A stretch of 64,000 bases of DNA from Limnoperna fortunei (Eukaryota; Mollusca; Bivalvia; Mytilida; Modiolidae). Both the position numbers and the translations under genes were made by a program. Positions 1 through 12,100 of the stretch are shown here, in pieces; within the stretch, counting starts at the first letter, position 1, and each line of letters opens with the position of its first letter. Below the pieces are notes generated by a model. That model ran no database searches. It was not told the DNA's origin and saw only the letters and a program-made list of their open reading frames with translations. Location of the stretch: the NCBI GenBank assembly GCA_944474755.1, contig OX104123.1:17364275-17428274 (forward strand), read 5' to 3'.

Positions 1-474
1 TCTTTCATGTGGAGCTCATATACTTATCAAAGAAAATTGTTAAAGTGCAATACTCTTTGAAAGAACTGAAGTTTGACACCAATTAAAAGTGTTTGTTCAT
101 CAAAAAAATTACAATTTCTCATTATGGGCGATTGTACATTACTTTTCTTCGTTGTTCACTTCCGGTAATTAGTCACATCCGGTAAATAAACAAATGGCGC
201 GTAATACATTTGAAAGACGTAAATTGTTTGAAAATATGTTAAATATGCATATTGTTTGCCCTTTTTTATTGGAATTACACATTAAACTGATAAATTGGTA
301 GTCTGGGTGAAGTATTTGGACCAGATTTACAACTATCTTATGTGAACCATCGGGCGACTTAATGGAAATGACAGGGCGTCTTCGACTTCGCTTTTGAGGA
401 GAATTAGGGCGACTTCAGGTACTAGTAGGGCGACTTTGTCGCCCACTTCGCCCAGTGTGGTGAGCCCTGGTCAT
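1..474. other. Intronic/unplaced sequence with a TE-like end
   Basis: No exon seen on either strand. The right part (360-470) repeats AGGGCGACTT motifs and ends at the array with GTGGTGAGCCCTGG, which resembles a DNA-transposon terminus. Confidence 0.4.
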
Positions 475-2470
475 AAGAACTGAGGAGAGAAGACATGGTA
501 AGGCACATCAAGAACTGAGGAGAGAAGACATGGCAAGGCACATCAAGAACTGAGGAGAGAAGACATGGTTAGGCACATCAAGAACTGAGGAGAGAAGACA
601 TGGTTAGGTACATCAAGAACTGAGGAGAGAAGACATGGTTAGGCACATCAAGAACTGAGGAGAGAAGACATGGTTAGGTACATCAAGAACTGAGGAGAGA
701 AGACATGGTTAGGCACATCAAGAACTGAGGAGAGAAGACATGGTAAGGCACATCAAGAACTGAGGAGAGAAGACATGGTTAGGCACATCAAGAACTGAGG
801 AGAGAAGACATGGTTAGGCACATCAAGAACTGAGGAGAGAAGACATGGTAAGGCACATCAAGAACTGAGGAGAGAAGACATGGTAAGGCACATCAAGAAC
901 TGAGGAGAGAAGACATGGTAAGGCACATCAAGAACTGAGGAGAGAAGACATGGTTAGGTACATCAAGAACTGAGGAGAGAAGACATGGTAAGGCACATCA
1001 AGAACTGAGGAGAGAAGACATGGTAAGGCACATCAAGAACTGAGGAGAGAAGACGTGGTAAGGCACATCAAGAACTGAGGAGAGAAGACATGGTAAGGCA
1101 CATCAAGAACTGAGGAGAGAAGACATGGTAAGGCACATCAAGAACTGAGGAGAGAAGACATGGTAAGGCACATCAAGAACTGAGGAGAGAAGACATGGAT
1201 AGGCACATCAAGAACTGAGGAGAGAAGACATGGTAAGGCACATCAAGAACTGAGGAGAGAAGACATGGTAAGGCACATCAAGAACTGAGGAGAGAAGACA
1301 TGGTAAGGCACATCAAGAACTGAGGAGAGAAGACATGGTAAGGCACATCAAGAACTGAGGAGAGAAGACATGGTTAGGCACATCAAGAACTGAGGAGAGA
1401 AGACATGGTAAGGCACATCAAGAACTGAGGAGAGAAGACATGGTAAGGCACATCAAGAACTGAGGAGAGAAGACATGGTTAGGCACATCAAGAACTGAGG
1501 AGAGAAGACATGGTAAGGCACATCAAGAACTGAGGAGAGAAGACATGGTAAGGCACATCAAGAACTGAGGAGAGAAGACATGGTAAGGCACATCAAGAAC
1601 TGAGGAGAGAAGACATGGTAAGGCACATCAAGAACTGAGGAGAGAAGACATGGTAAGGCACATCAAGAACTGAGGAGAGAAGACATGGTAAGGCACATCA
1701 AGAACTGAGGAGAGAAGACATGGTTAGGTACATCAAGAACTGAGGAGAGAAGACATGGTTAGGCACATCAAGAACTGAGGAGAGAAGACATGGTAAGGCA
1801 CATCAAGAACTGAGGAGAGAAGACATGGTAAGGCACATCAAGAACTGAGGAGAGAAGACATGGTAAGGCACATCAAGAACTGAGGAGAGAAGACATGGTA
1901 AGGCACATCAAGAACTGAGGAGAGAAGACATGGTAAGGCACATCAAGAACTGAGGAGAGAAGACATGGTAAGGCACATCAAGAACTGAGGAGAGAAGACA
2001 TGGTTAGGTACATCAAGAACTGAGGAGAGAAGACATGGTAAGGCACATCAAGAACTGAGGAGAGAAGACATGGTTAGGCACATCAAGAACTGAGGAGAGA
2101 AGACATGGTAAGGCACATCAAGAACTGAGGAGAGAAGACATGGTAAGGCACATCAAGAACTGAGGAGAGAAGACATGGTAAGGCACATCAAGAACTGAGG
2201 AGAGAAGACATGGTAAGGCACATCAAGAACTGAGGAGAGAAGACATGGTTAGGCACATCAAGAACTGAGGAGAGAAGACATGGTTAGGCACATCAAGAAC
2301 TGAGGAGAGAAGACATGGTAAGACACATCAAGAACTGAGGAGAGAAGACATGGTAAGGCACATCAAGAACTGAGGAGAGAAGACATGGTTAGGCACATCA
2401 AGAACTGAGGAGAGAAGACATGGTTAGGCACATCAAGAACTGAGGAGAGAAGACATGGTAAGGAACATCG
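475..2470. repeat. 35-bp minisatellite, about 57 copies
   Basis: The unit CATCAAGAACTGAGGAGAGA plus AGACATGGTAAGGCA repeats with strict 35-base spacing. Copies differ mainly at two sites (GGTA/GGTT and GGCA/GGTA), giving very high identity. In the direction of CEP152 transcription each unit holds a pyrimidine-rich run ending CTCCTCAG, a good splice-acceptor look-alike; on the plus strand each holds ATGGTAAGG, a donor look-alike. Confidence 0.97.
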
Positions 2471-2523
2471 AGATAGTTATAGGACTAATTTTGGGACTGC
2501 TTTGATGAAATGTCCGTAAGTTT

Positions 2524-2746
2524 AATACCGTATAAGTGGTTTTTTTCGCGGTGATTTAATATTCGCTATATTTGCGGCAAAAGTTGCAGCGCGAATATAA
2601 AAACGTGCGAAATATTAGGACAAATGATAGAGATATTCATTATGATTACGAACCGTGAAAATTGCATTACGCCAAAATAAATTCACACAGTTTTTTAACA
2701 AAAACGCTAAATTTTCCCCACGCGAAAAAACCACGTATACGGTATT
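2524..2746. mobile_element. MITE-like element with about 27-bp TIRs
   Basis: AATACCGTATAAGTGG and a following T-run with CGCG at the left end are mirrored at the right by CGCGAAAAAACCACGTATAC then GGTATT. The 223-bp interior is AT-rich without an ORF of note. It separates the 35-bp and 47-bp arrays. Confidence 0.65.
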
Positions 2747-2784
2747 GAACTTATTATTGTATTTTGTGTGGGATATTGAATCTG

Positions 2785-3961
2785 TGTTGATCGTTTGTAC
2801 TTTTTCTTGTTCTACTACTATGGGTCTTTATTGTTGATTGTTTGTACTTTTTCTTGTTCTACTACTATGGGTATTTGTTGTTGATCGTTTGTACTTTTTC
2901 TTGTTCTACTACTATGGGTCTTTGTTGTTGATCGTTTGTACTTTTTCTTGTTCTACTACTATGGGTCTTTGTTGTTGATCGTTTGTACTTTTTCTTGTTC
3001 TACTACTATGGGTCTTTGTTGTTGATCGTTTGTACTTTTTCTTGTTCTACTACTATGGGTATTTGTTGTTGATCGTTTGTACTTTTTCTTGTTCTACTAC
3101 TATGGGTATTTGTTGTTGATCGTTTGTACTTTTTCTTGTTCTACTACTATGGGTCTTTGTTGTTGATCGTTTGTACTTTTTCTTGTTCTACTACTATGGG
3201 TCTTTGTTGTTGATCGTTTGTACTTTTTCTTGTTCTACTACTATGGGTCTTTGTTGTTGATCGTTTGTACTTTTTCTTGTTCTACTACTATGGGTATTTG
3301 TTGTTGATCGTTTGTACTCTTTCTTGTTCAACTACTATGGGTCTTTGTTGTTGATCGTTTGTACTTTTTCTTGTTCAACTACTATGGGTCTTTGTTGTTG
3401 ATCGTTTGTACTTTTTCTTGTTCTACTACAATGGGTATTTGTTGTTGATCGTTTGTACTTTTTCTTGTTCTACTACTATGGGTCTTTGTTGTTGATCGTT
3501 TGTACTTTTTCTTGTTCTACTACTATGGGTCTTTGTTGTTGATCGTTTGTACTTCTTCTTGTTCTACTACTATGGGTATTTGTTGTTGATCGTTTGTACT
3601 TCTTCTTGTTCTACTACTATGGGTCTTTGTTGTTGATCGTTTGTACTTTTTCTTGTTCTACTACTATGGGTCTTTGTTGTTGATCGTTTGTACTTTTTCT
3701 TGTTCTACTACTATGGGTATTTGTTGTTGATCGTTTGTACTTTTTCTTGTTCTACTACTATGGGTCTTTGTTGTTGATCGTTTGTACTCTTTCTTGTTCA
3801 ACTACTATGGGTCTTTGTTGTTGATCGTTTGTACTTTTTCTTGTTCTACTACTATGGGTCTTTGTTGTTGATCGTTTGTACTTTTTCTTGTTCTACTACT
3901 ATGGGTATTTGTTGTTGATCGTTTGTACTTTTTCTTGTTCTACTACTATGGGTATTTGTTT
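2785..3961. repeat. 47-bp minisatellite, about 25 copies
   Basis: The unit contains GTTGTTGATCGTTTGTACTT and CTTGTTCTACTACTATGGGT. Variants are single-base (GGGTCTTT/GGGTATTT, TTTTTC/TTCTTC, TTCTAC/TTCAAC). Confidence 0.97.
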
Positions 3962-4472
3962 GTAGTTGCTTTATTTTTAAATATTTTATGAACTGCATGA
4001 ATTCTTTAGGTTCTGGCGAAGAAAACTATTGAACAGGGTTTGTGAAAACAATTATAAGATCCCATAAAGACCCTTAAGTTACATACAGTGTAAGCTTTTT
4101 TTAAATGTAACATGCAGGACCAGCACATATTAAAAAAAAATACATCTTACCATCAGTTTGAATTTAAACCCTTATTTAACCAATCAAAACCTGTGAATTG
4201 ATATGTTGCTGAAGCAGTTGAGAAACTATAAATTTTAAGTCAGAGATTTTGAATTTACTGCTAGCATTTATTATTAGGATTATGGTACCACTCTTAAAAG
4301 TTTTTATATTTAATAACAAGGTAGGTATAGGGTTTTAATAAAATATTTACCGTCTCCATAACAAACAAAATACAAATTTCATTTTGTTTAATCTGTGCAT
4401 GGGGATATGGGATCAATTATAAATATGTTTTGTTGACTCAAAAGTAGAATTCCATTATAGAGAGGTCACATA
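3962..4472. other. Unique-looking intronic sequence
   Basis: AT-rich, with no exon, element or repeat that I can support. Confidence 0.5.
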
Positions 4473-5993
4473 TCGAGGTAATTAAAGGAACAACCATTTA
4501 TACCTTCCTCTCGAGGTAATTAGAGGAACAACCATTTATACCTTCCTCTCGAGGTAATTAGAGGAACAACCATTTATACCTTCCTCTCGAGGTAATTAGA
4601 GGAACAACCATTTATACCTTCCTCTCGAGGTAATTAGAGGAACAACCATTTATACCTTCCTCTCGAGGTAATTAGAGGAACAACCATTTATACCTTCCTC
4701 TCGAGGTAATTAGAGGAACAACCATTTATACCTTCCTCACGAGGTAATTAGAGGAACAACCATTTATACCTTCCTCTCGAGGTAATTAGAGGAACAACCA
4801 TTTATACCTTCCTCACGAGGTAATTAGAGGAACAACCATTTATACCTTCCTCTCGAGGTAATTAGAGGAACAACCATTTATACCTTCCTCACGAGGTAAT
4901 TAGAGGAACAACCATTTATACCTTCCTCTCGAGGTAATTAGAGGAACAACCATTTATACCTTCCTCTCGAGGTAATTAGAGGAACAACCATTTATACCTT
5001 CCTCACGAGGTTATTAGAGGAACAACCATTTATACCTTCCTCTCGAGGTAATTAGAGGAACAACCATTTATACCTTCCTCTCGAGGTAATTAGAGGAACA
5101 ACCATTTATACCTTCCTCTCGAGGTAATTAGAGGAACAACCATTTATACCTTCCTCTCGAGGTAATTAGAGGAACAACCATTTATACCTTCCTCACGAGG
5201 TAATTAGAGGAACAACCATTTATACCTTCCTCTCGAGATAATTAGAGGAACAACCATTTATACCTTCCTCACGAGGTAATTAGAGGAACAACCATTTATA
5301 CCTTCCTCTCGAGGTAATTAGAGGAACAACCATTTATACCTTCCTCTCGAGGTAATTAGAGGAACAACCATTTATACCTTCCTCACGAGGTAATTAGAGG
5401 AACAACCATTTATACCTTCCTCTCGAGGTAATTAGAGGAACAACCATTTATACCTTCCTCTCGAGATAATTAGAGGAACAACCATTTATACCTTCCTCAC
5501 GAGGTTATTAGAGGAACAACCATTTATACCTTCCTCTCGAGGTAATTAGAGGAACAACCATTTATACCTTCCTCTCGAGGTAATTAGAGGAACAACCATT
5601 TATACCTTCCTCTCGAGGTAATTAGAGGAACAACCATTTATACCTTCCTCTCGAGGTAATTAGAGGAACAACCATTTATACCTTCCTCACGAGGTAATTA
5701 GAGGAACAACCATTTATACCTTCCTCTCGAGGTAATTAGAGGAACAACCATTTATACCTTCCTCTCGAGGTAATTAGAGGAACAACCATTTATACCTTCC
5801 TCTCGAGGTAATTAGAGGAACAACCATTTATACCTTCCTCTCGAGGTAATTAGAGGAACAACCATTTATACCTTCCTCTCGAGATAATTAGAGGAACAAC
5901 CATTTATACCTTCCTCACGAGGTAATTAGAGGAACAACCATTTATACCTTCCTCTCGAGGTAATTAGAGGAACAACCATTTATACCTTCCTCC
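4473..5993. repeat. 38-bp minisatellite grown from the exon 17 splice donor, about 40 copies
   Basis: In gene sense each unit reads AGAGGAAGGTATAAATGG then TTGTTCCTCTAATTACCTCG. The first 13 or so bases equal the end of CEP152 exon 17 and its donor (GAGGAAG/GTATAA), so the real junction at 5985/5986 is effectively the first copy and about 40 further donors follow downstream. Variants are CTCTCGAGG/CTCACGAGG and a few point changes. Confidence 0.97.
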
Positions 5994-6133
5994 ACTCGTT
6001 TGTCTACTTCTGTTTCCAGAGCTGATGATAATTTTGACTGCCACTGTGATTCTGTCAATTTGACTGCATTATCTACTGCTGTCTGTTTGGCTACTTTCTG
6101 TTCCTCAAACCACTTTATCTTTGCCATGGAAAT
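5986..6133 (-). CDS. CEP152: CEP152 coding exon 17 (residues 1002-1051), last exon in the window
   Basis: Acceptor CTATTTATAG, donor GTATAA in phase 1. It reads ISMAKIKWFEEQKVAKQTAV then SQWQSKLSSALETEVDKRVE; AKIKWFEEQ matches human VKAEQKKWEEQ and the second part matches EAKEKWKSELEN. The last bases and the donor are identical to the repeat unit of the 38-bp array that starts at once on the intron side. Later exons are not in the window. Confidence 0.85.
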
Positions 6134-9100
6134 CTATAAATAGAAAGGAAACTTAGTATTACCCTACATACTGGTGTTCTACCTTTGTGTTGATATAGAT
6201 CAAAAGTTACACTAGTTGGTGAGTCAAAAAATAGAGCATCTAATGGGACATTAAATGATACCCCGCCACAATATTCATCAATAGTTACATATAATTGTAT
6301 ATATATACTATACTGTATATATATACTATACTGTATATACTATACTATATACTAGTATATAGAGACAGAAAGAAATGTTATCTTTCTTAGACCAGAAAAT
6401 TTCATTATTGAAAATTTTGAAAATTTTTAAAGTGGCAAAACTGCAATAATATTTTTCAGATCGTCCTGAAAATTGAACTTGACCTGTATTTTATTGTACT
6501 GAACTGCTGTGCAAAATCCCTTGAGTGGTTTTCAAGTTATCATCTGGAAACCTTCAGGGGACGGACAGACAGACACCGAACGAAACAGGGTATAACATAA
6601 TACCTCGCCACTTCCTGTGGCGGGGTATAAAAAACCCACCATTTCTAAGACACCATAGGTGCCTCAAAAGTGGATTCTGCTTCTTCTACCAACCTATTGG
6701 AAAGGGAGGGTATCCTAACAATGTTCAACATGCCATACTTTGAGAAATAGATGCTATTTTTCCTTCATAATAAATAAGATTTGCAAACACATATACACCG
6801 GTAATTGACTGAAACAGCCAGGGAAATATTTAACACATCACAGTCGGAGAGGTGGAATTACTCCCTCAATATTGCATGATCATACAAAGCTATGGACAAA
6901 CTTCAGTATTGTGTATCAAAAATGATATGAAAAAAGGTCACGGATGGACAAAAACACTAACACACAAACCCAAAACAGTACACCTGTATCCTCTATGGGG
7001 AGCTGGGTATCAAAAAATCCACTTGAGATTAAGTGTAATTTCATATGTATATAACATACAGTAATAAAAAGAATGTTGGCCATTGCAATGATAATAACAA
7101 TCATTTTAACACATATCATAAGCATTATTATTGAGGCCTACTGAAATTTAAATTGGAACAGTGTTTCAGGAGTATATTTTTTAAGAAAGGCTATGTTGAC
7201 AATGACGATTGATGCTATTGATAAATGCTCACATGGACCTTTGGCCAAGGTTAACTCAAAAAAATAAAACCCCAAATTAAAATTAAATGAAAATTATTTA
7301 CAAATATAATTCCAACAACATAAGTTGATAGCTCATTGAAATTTTCAATCCTTCATATAAATACAGTAAAGAGATTCCCAACTGACTAAAAAAATTTTTT
7401 TATATTTAAAATTTGTGAAATATACCAGTAGTAATCATGTCAACTAATTAGAAATGCATTAAACAATATTTAAATACCTTTTGTTAAATCCATATTATAG
7501 AAATTAAAATTCAAAACCTTCATAAATCCACTGGATATTATAAATACACCTTGCAATTAATAAACAAATATGAAAAAATCAGTTAGACAAATTTGCCCTG
7601 GATACAATATCAGGGAGTATTGGGGGAGATCTCATTTCACGAAACAATGACTTTTAATTACAAGTTCACACCAAGTGTAATGAACCATGGATATATGGAA
7701 TGCATTTACAATTTACAGATATATTTATCAAAGGTACTACACTCTGGCAGTTTGCCAACTACTTATGAATTAAACTGATGACTGTAGAATTCTTTGTTGT
7801 ATTAAATATGACACTATTAATAATCCCGATTATATGATAACTGATAATAAATAATTCTAGTCTTCTAAAGGACAACCATATATAAATTTGACAATAATCG
7901 GTGCCATATTTGAACATCCCTATCAATTACAGGTATCATTTTTAAAAGAACATTTTTATTAAAAAAGATCACACTTTTTCCAGTCTCTGATCCCCTCTAC
8001 CACTTCTTAGAAGGCTGAAAATAAATCCCACAATATGTCATGACCTTACAAAGGGGTTGACAAAATTTGAGTATTGTATCATTCACCATTGTGGAGACAA
8101 TTTTGGTGAATTATGGTCATGGACAGACACACACAGTGACACACACAATGCATGACATGCTTTTCAACCCCAATCCAATTCTTTCTTTTTTGGTACAGCA
8201 CCAAGGAAAATCTTGTAAAAAACCTTATTATACTAAATGTTATAACAAATGAAAGAATGGTTAAAAACATTAATTTATCTTTCATAATAAAACAATTTCA
8301 TGCCTTGGTAAAAATAAGTAACTTAGTTTAAAAAAATTGATCATATTTCAACATAGTGTTAAAGGCCATTACAACATGTAATGTGATATTTAAACCATCA
8401 AAAGGTGAAACAAACTTATCAGGAAATACATTTAAATAACTTATACAATGAGGTCAATACGTCTTTAATTGCTATATATCCAAAAAGGTACAATAGTTCA
8501 ACTTATTGCCTTTTAATGTTTTCTGATGGATTATTTTATTTTGCAACTCAGCAAATTTTAATCAAAAATATGAATATTAGTGCAGCCAAAATGCAAGCAT
8601 CTCACATTTTATGGTTAATGACATCACTACAGAGCACCATAACCTTGCCCCTTTCAATGTCTGCCTTTCATCAGTTTGTTTCACCTTTTGATGGTTTAAA
8701 TATCACATTACATGTTGTACTGGCCTTTAACACCATAACCATGCCACTTTCTCTAATGTATTGGTGAAATAGATTGCAAAAAATATGATTTATATTTTTG
8801 TTGTTATTAAAAAAAATAATCACTTCAATTTTATCGATGTCATAATTATTTGTGCCTACTTTTAAATTAATTTTAGTGCTCTTCAACAGTTTCTTTTGGC
8901 ACCTCAGCTACCATCTGAAATAGGTTTGTTCATATGGATCACGTGACTTTTTAACACACACCTATGTAACTGTATAATTTGCATCTGCGACGCTCCAGTT
9001 TTTTGTTTTAGGAGTTACAACTGAGAACCTTTGACCTTTGATCTGTAGTTGTCAGTTACATGTAGGTTTCAGTCCAGAACAGACCAAAGTCATGACTACA

Positions 9101-12100
9101 CTGACAACTACAGTGCTGACATGCTCCTGACCAAAAGTAGGCATGACCAATGGCCAAATAAGCACACTGCGTCCATCATGTGTATAATTTTACACAATTG
9201 TCATAATTTTTAAAAGGACACCATCTTATATTATTTTTTTTTGCATTTTGGAGAAATTTCTTAATTTTAACAACTGTTTCAGTGGGTGAAACTTTATTGG
9301 TAATTTTATCATGGGTCTTTTCTGTTTACAATAAGATTTTATTACATTAATAGAATTTTACGTGTTTTTGATTGATCTAAAAACAACTTTTGGGTCATGA
9401 TAAATAGAAACAGTACTAAAACTAAATAAAATGTTTGTACGTTGCACGATAGTAGTTAATTGTCTGATATCGACCTGGTTCTGCGATAAATTGATTCAAT
9501 TATACTCTTCTCAATATTTGAAAATGGAATTTCAGGATTATCAGCAAATTGATATCCAAATGCAGTATTAAATAAAACATATGGAGGGTAACTGACATTA
9601 CAACAATTACCGAATGTTAGCAGGTGCTTAAGTAGAAAATACATCCTCAGTTTTTCTGATCAAGGGAGATGGTGGTTTTATTCATGTAATAAAACAATTA
9701 ATGACTTTGATATACGGTCCCTATCCGGATTTATCAGCCCTCAAAAATGTATATTCAACTCGCCTAGCGGCTCAGTGAATATAACATTTTTTCTGGCTGA
9801 TAAATCCTGATAGTGACCTATAACAAAGTCATTAATTGTATATTAACACTCTCAATACAAACTACACCAGAGCTAAGGTTTATTTTACATTGTAATTTCT
9901 ATCTCCCCTGCCCTCTCAGAGTACATGTGCCCTTTCTTTTTCCTCATCACAAAATTGTGATTATAAAGGTCAAACTAGATATCAGTGAGATGGTATCATC
10001 TCTGTGGGCTTCCCTGACCTTGAGGTCAAAGTTCAAGGCAATGGTCATCAACCATGGTATGTGCCACATGGCTTTGATACTATTTACACATATACCAAAT
10101 ATCAAAAGCCTATCTCAAAAGACAAAAAGTTATGGAATGGACATGATTTTAGACCGACGGACTCATCACTATAGCGTGTCCGGCACTAAGTGGCAGGGCC
10201 CTAATTATAGTAGCTCTGGGTGGGCTGCCAGTTGTTGACCTTGTGATCAAAATGTTAGATATAACATGCACAATGGGACTATCATATGTGACAAAGAATC
10301 TGCAAAAGGTTTATCAAATTCCATTGAGTGGTGTAGATAGAAGTGCGGATAAGAGATGGGTTCACCTTTCTGTGAATGAAGAAGTCCATGTTTTGCTATG
10401 AGAAACCTCAAATATCATTCCAATCAAAATGAAAAATGTCATGTGCACAATGGGACTATAAATAAAACTAAACAGTGACTTCAATTATGGGTTGGATACC
10501 TTAAACTGTATCTAAGAATTACAGAATTTTTCTAAAATGATTAGCATTTCATTGGTAACTTTTTGTAAAGCCCTGGGGCCAAGTAAAGTGCCATAAGTCC
10601 TCATACCTCTGTTTCCACAGTTTTCTTGGTTTTATCTTCAAACTCTTTTTTCAGCTGTTCCTGAATTTTTCCGTTCAAGATATCATTGGCTTTGGTACAT
10701 TCTATCTGTACTTCTTCCTTGACTTTAACAATTTTTTCTTCGTTTTCTTTATCAAGATTCTCTTTCATCTGAAAATAAATATATAATAAGAATTATGGAG
10801 TAAAATAACAATAATTTCAGCTTTTTTTCTTGTTTTTTCCTTAATCAATCAATCTAAAATATTCCCCCTGTAATCTATTAATAATTTTAATTATACATGC
10901 TGAATATACAAATTTTGAAAAAGTTTTATTTAGTGAAATAATATAGGGTTATTGCATGAATATTGGGAAATATTGTCCCAAGCAAGTGTAATATTGCACG
11001 AGCTTGCGAGTGCAATATAGCATCTTTCGAGGGACAATATTTCCCAATATTCATGCAATAACCCTTTTATTATATAGTAATATTTTTTTGTGTGCTTTTA
11101 AGTGATTCTTCATTATCTTTGCTATTTTGTAATATTTTACTAGGTCCAATATTATCATATTTTTACTTGGTCAATATTACAGATATATATTTTGATGTAG
11201 ATTTACATATAATAAAAAAAAGATTTTTTTCAATTTTGTGTTTTTATTTGTTGCTCCTTATTGTTGTGAATATATGGCGAAACACTCGAATTTCATCCAT
11301 ATTCGAAATTCGGCGATTACCCTTCATTCGGCAATGTAAACAATGATCCCAAGGCTAAATTACTTTTAAAATATCTTGCATTTATTGCTCTAACCAAATG
11401 ACTCCTAAATAATAAAATAAAATGCATTTCAGCGAAATTTATGTCCGTTAAAGCGGCACACTTTCATTGCCAAAATTCAAGTGTCTTACTTAGCATAAAT
11501 TCCTGCTTTGAAACTGACGAGCCACTTGTGCACACGATATGTAAATCCCATTTTGTACAGTTTACACTTGCTGTTTTCCTTTGTTGGTCTATGAAATTTA
11601 CTTTTATCTACAATCGAATTCACTTCCATTTGTTCAGTTCAAGCGGTTCTGCTAATTACCCCCCCCCCCCTCGAGAGCAGATCATGTATGTCATTTTCGG
11701 TCATGTTTGTTTACCAAACAACAGTAAAATATATTAGCCGATGTTCGGAACACATCTGTACTTTTCCCGGAAATTACATAAAAGAGCGAGATTCAGTGTA
11801 AAATATGAAAATATACTGCACTTTATTGCTATATGAAATACAGGGGGGGAAAATATTACTATATAATAATAGAATTTATTGTCTTAACTAAGATTCATAA
11901 GTTAATTAAAAACTATATTTGGATGCAATATACTACTCTGTGGAACACTGGCAGTTTGCATGTTGATCTTTTTTTCCAAAAATGATCAAAAATAACACCA
12001 ATTTAATTGTCATGTTTATTCTACTGTTGAAATTTATAAGTATTAACAAAAAAATATGCAGATTATACAATGTACACAGCAAAAATTTTATTATCCCTAT

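Noticed and set aside
475..5993. Tandem arrays resembling CRISPR arrays
   Set aside because: Repeats are head-to-tail without unique spacers, and the DNA is animal nuclear.
8405..8767. 120-codon plus ORF
   Set aside because: Its ends lie in the 60-bp inverted repeat; composition is AT-driven and nothing resembles a known family.
9813..10238. 141-codon plus ORF
   Set aside because: Falls in the AGGTCA-rich dispersed repeat; no splice context or family resemblance.
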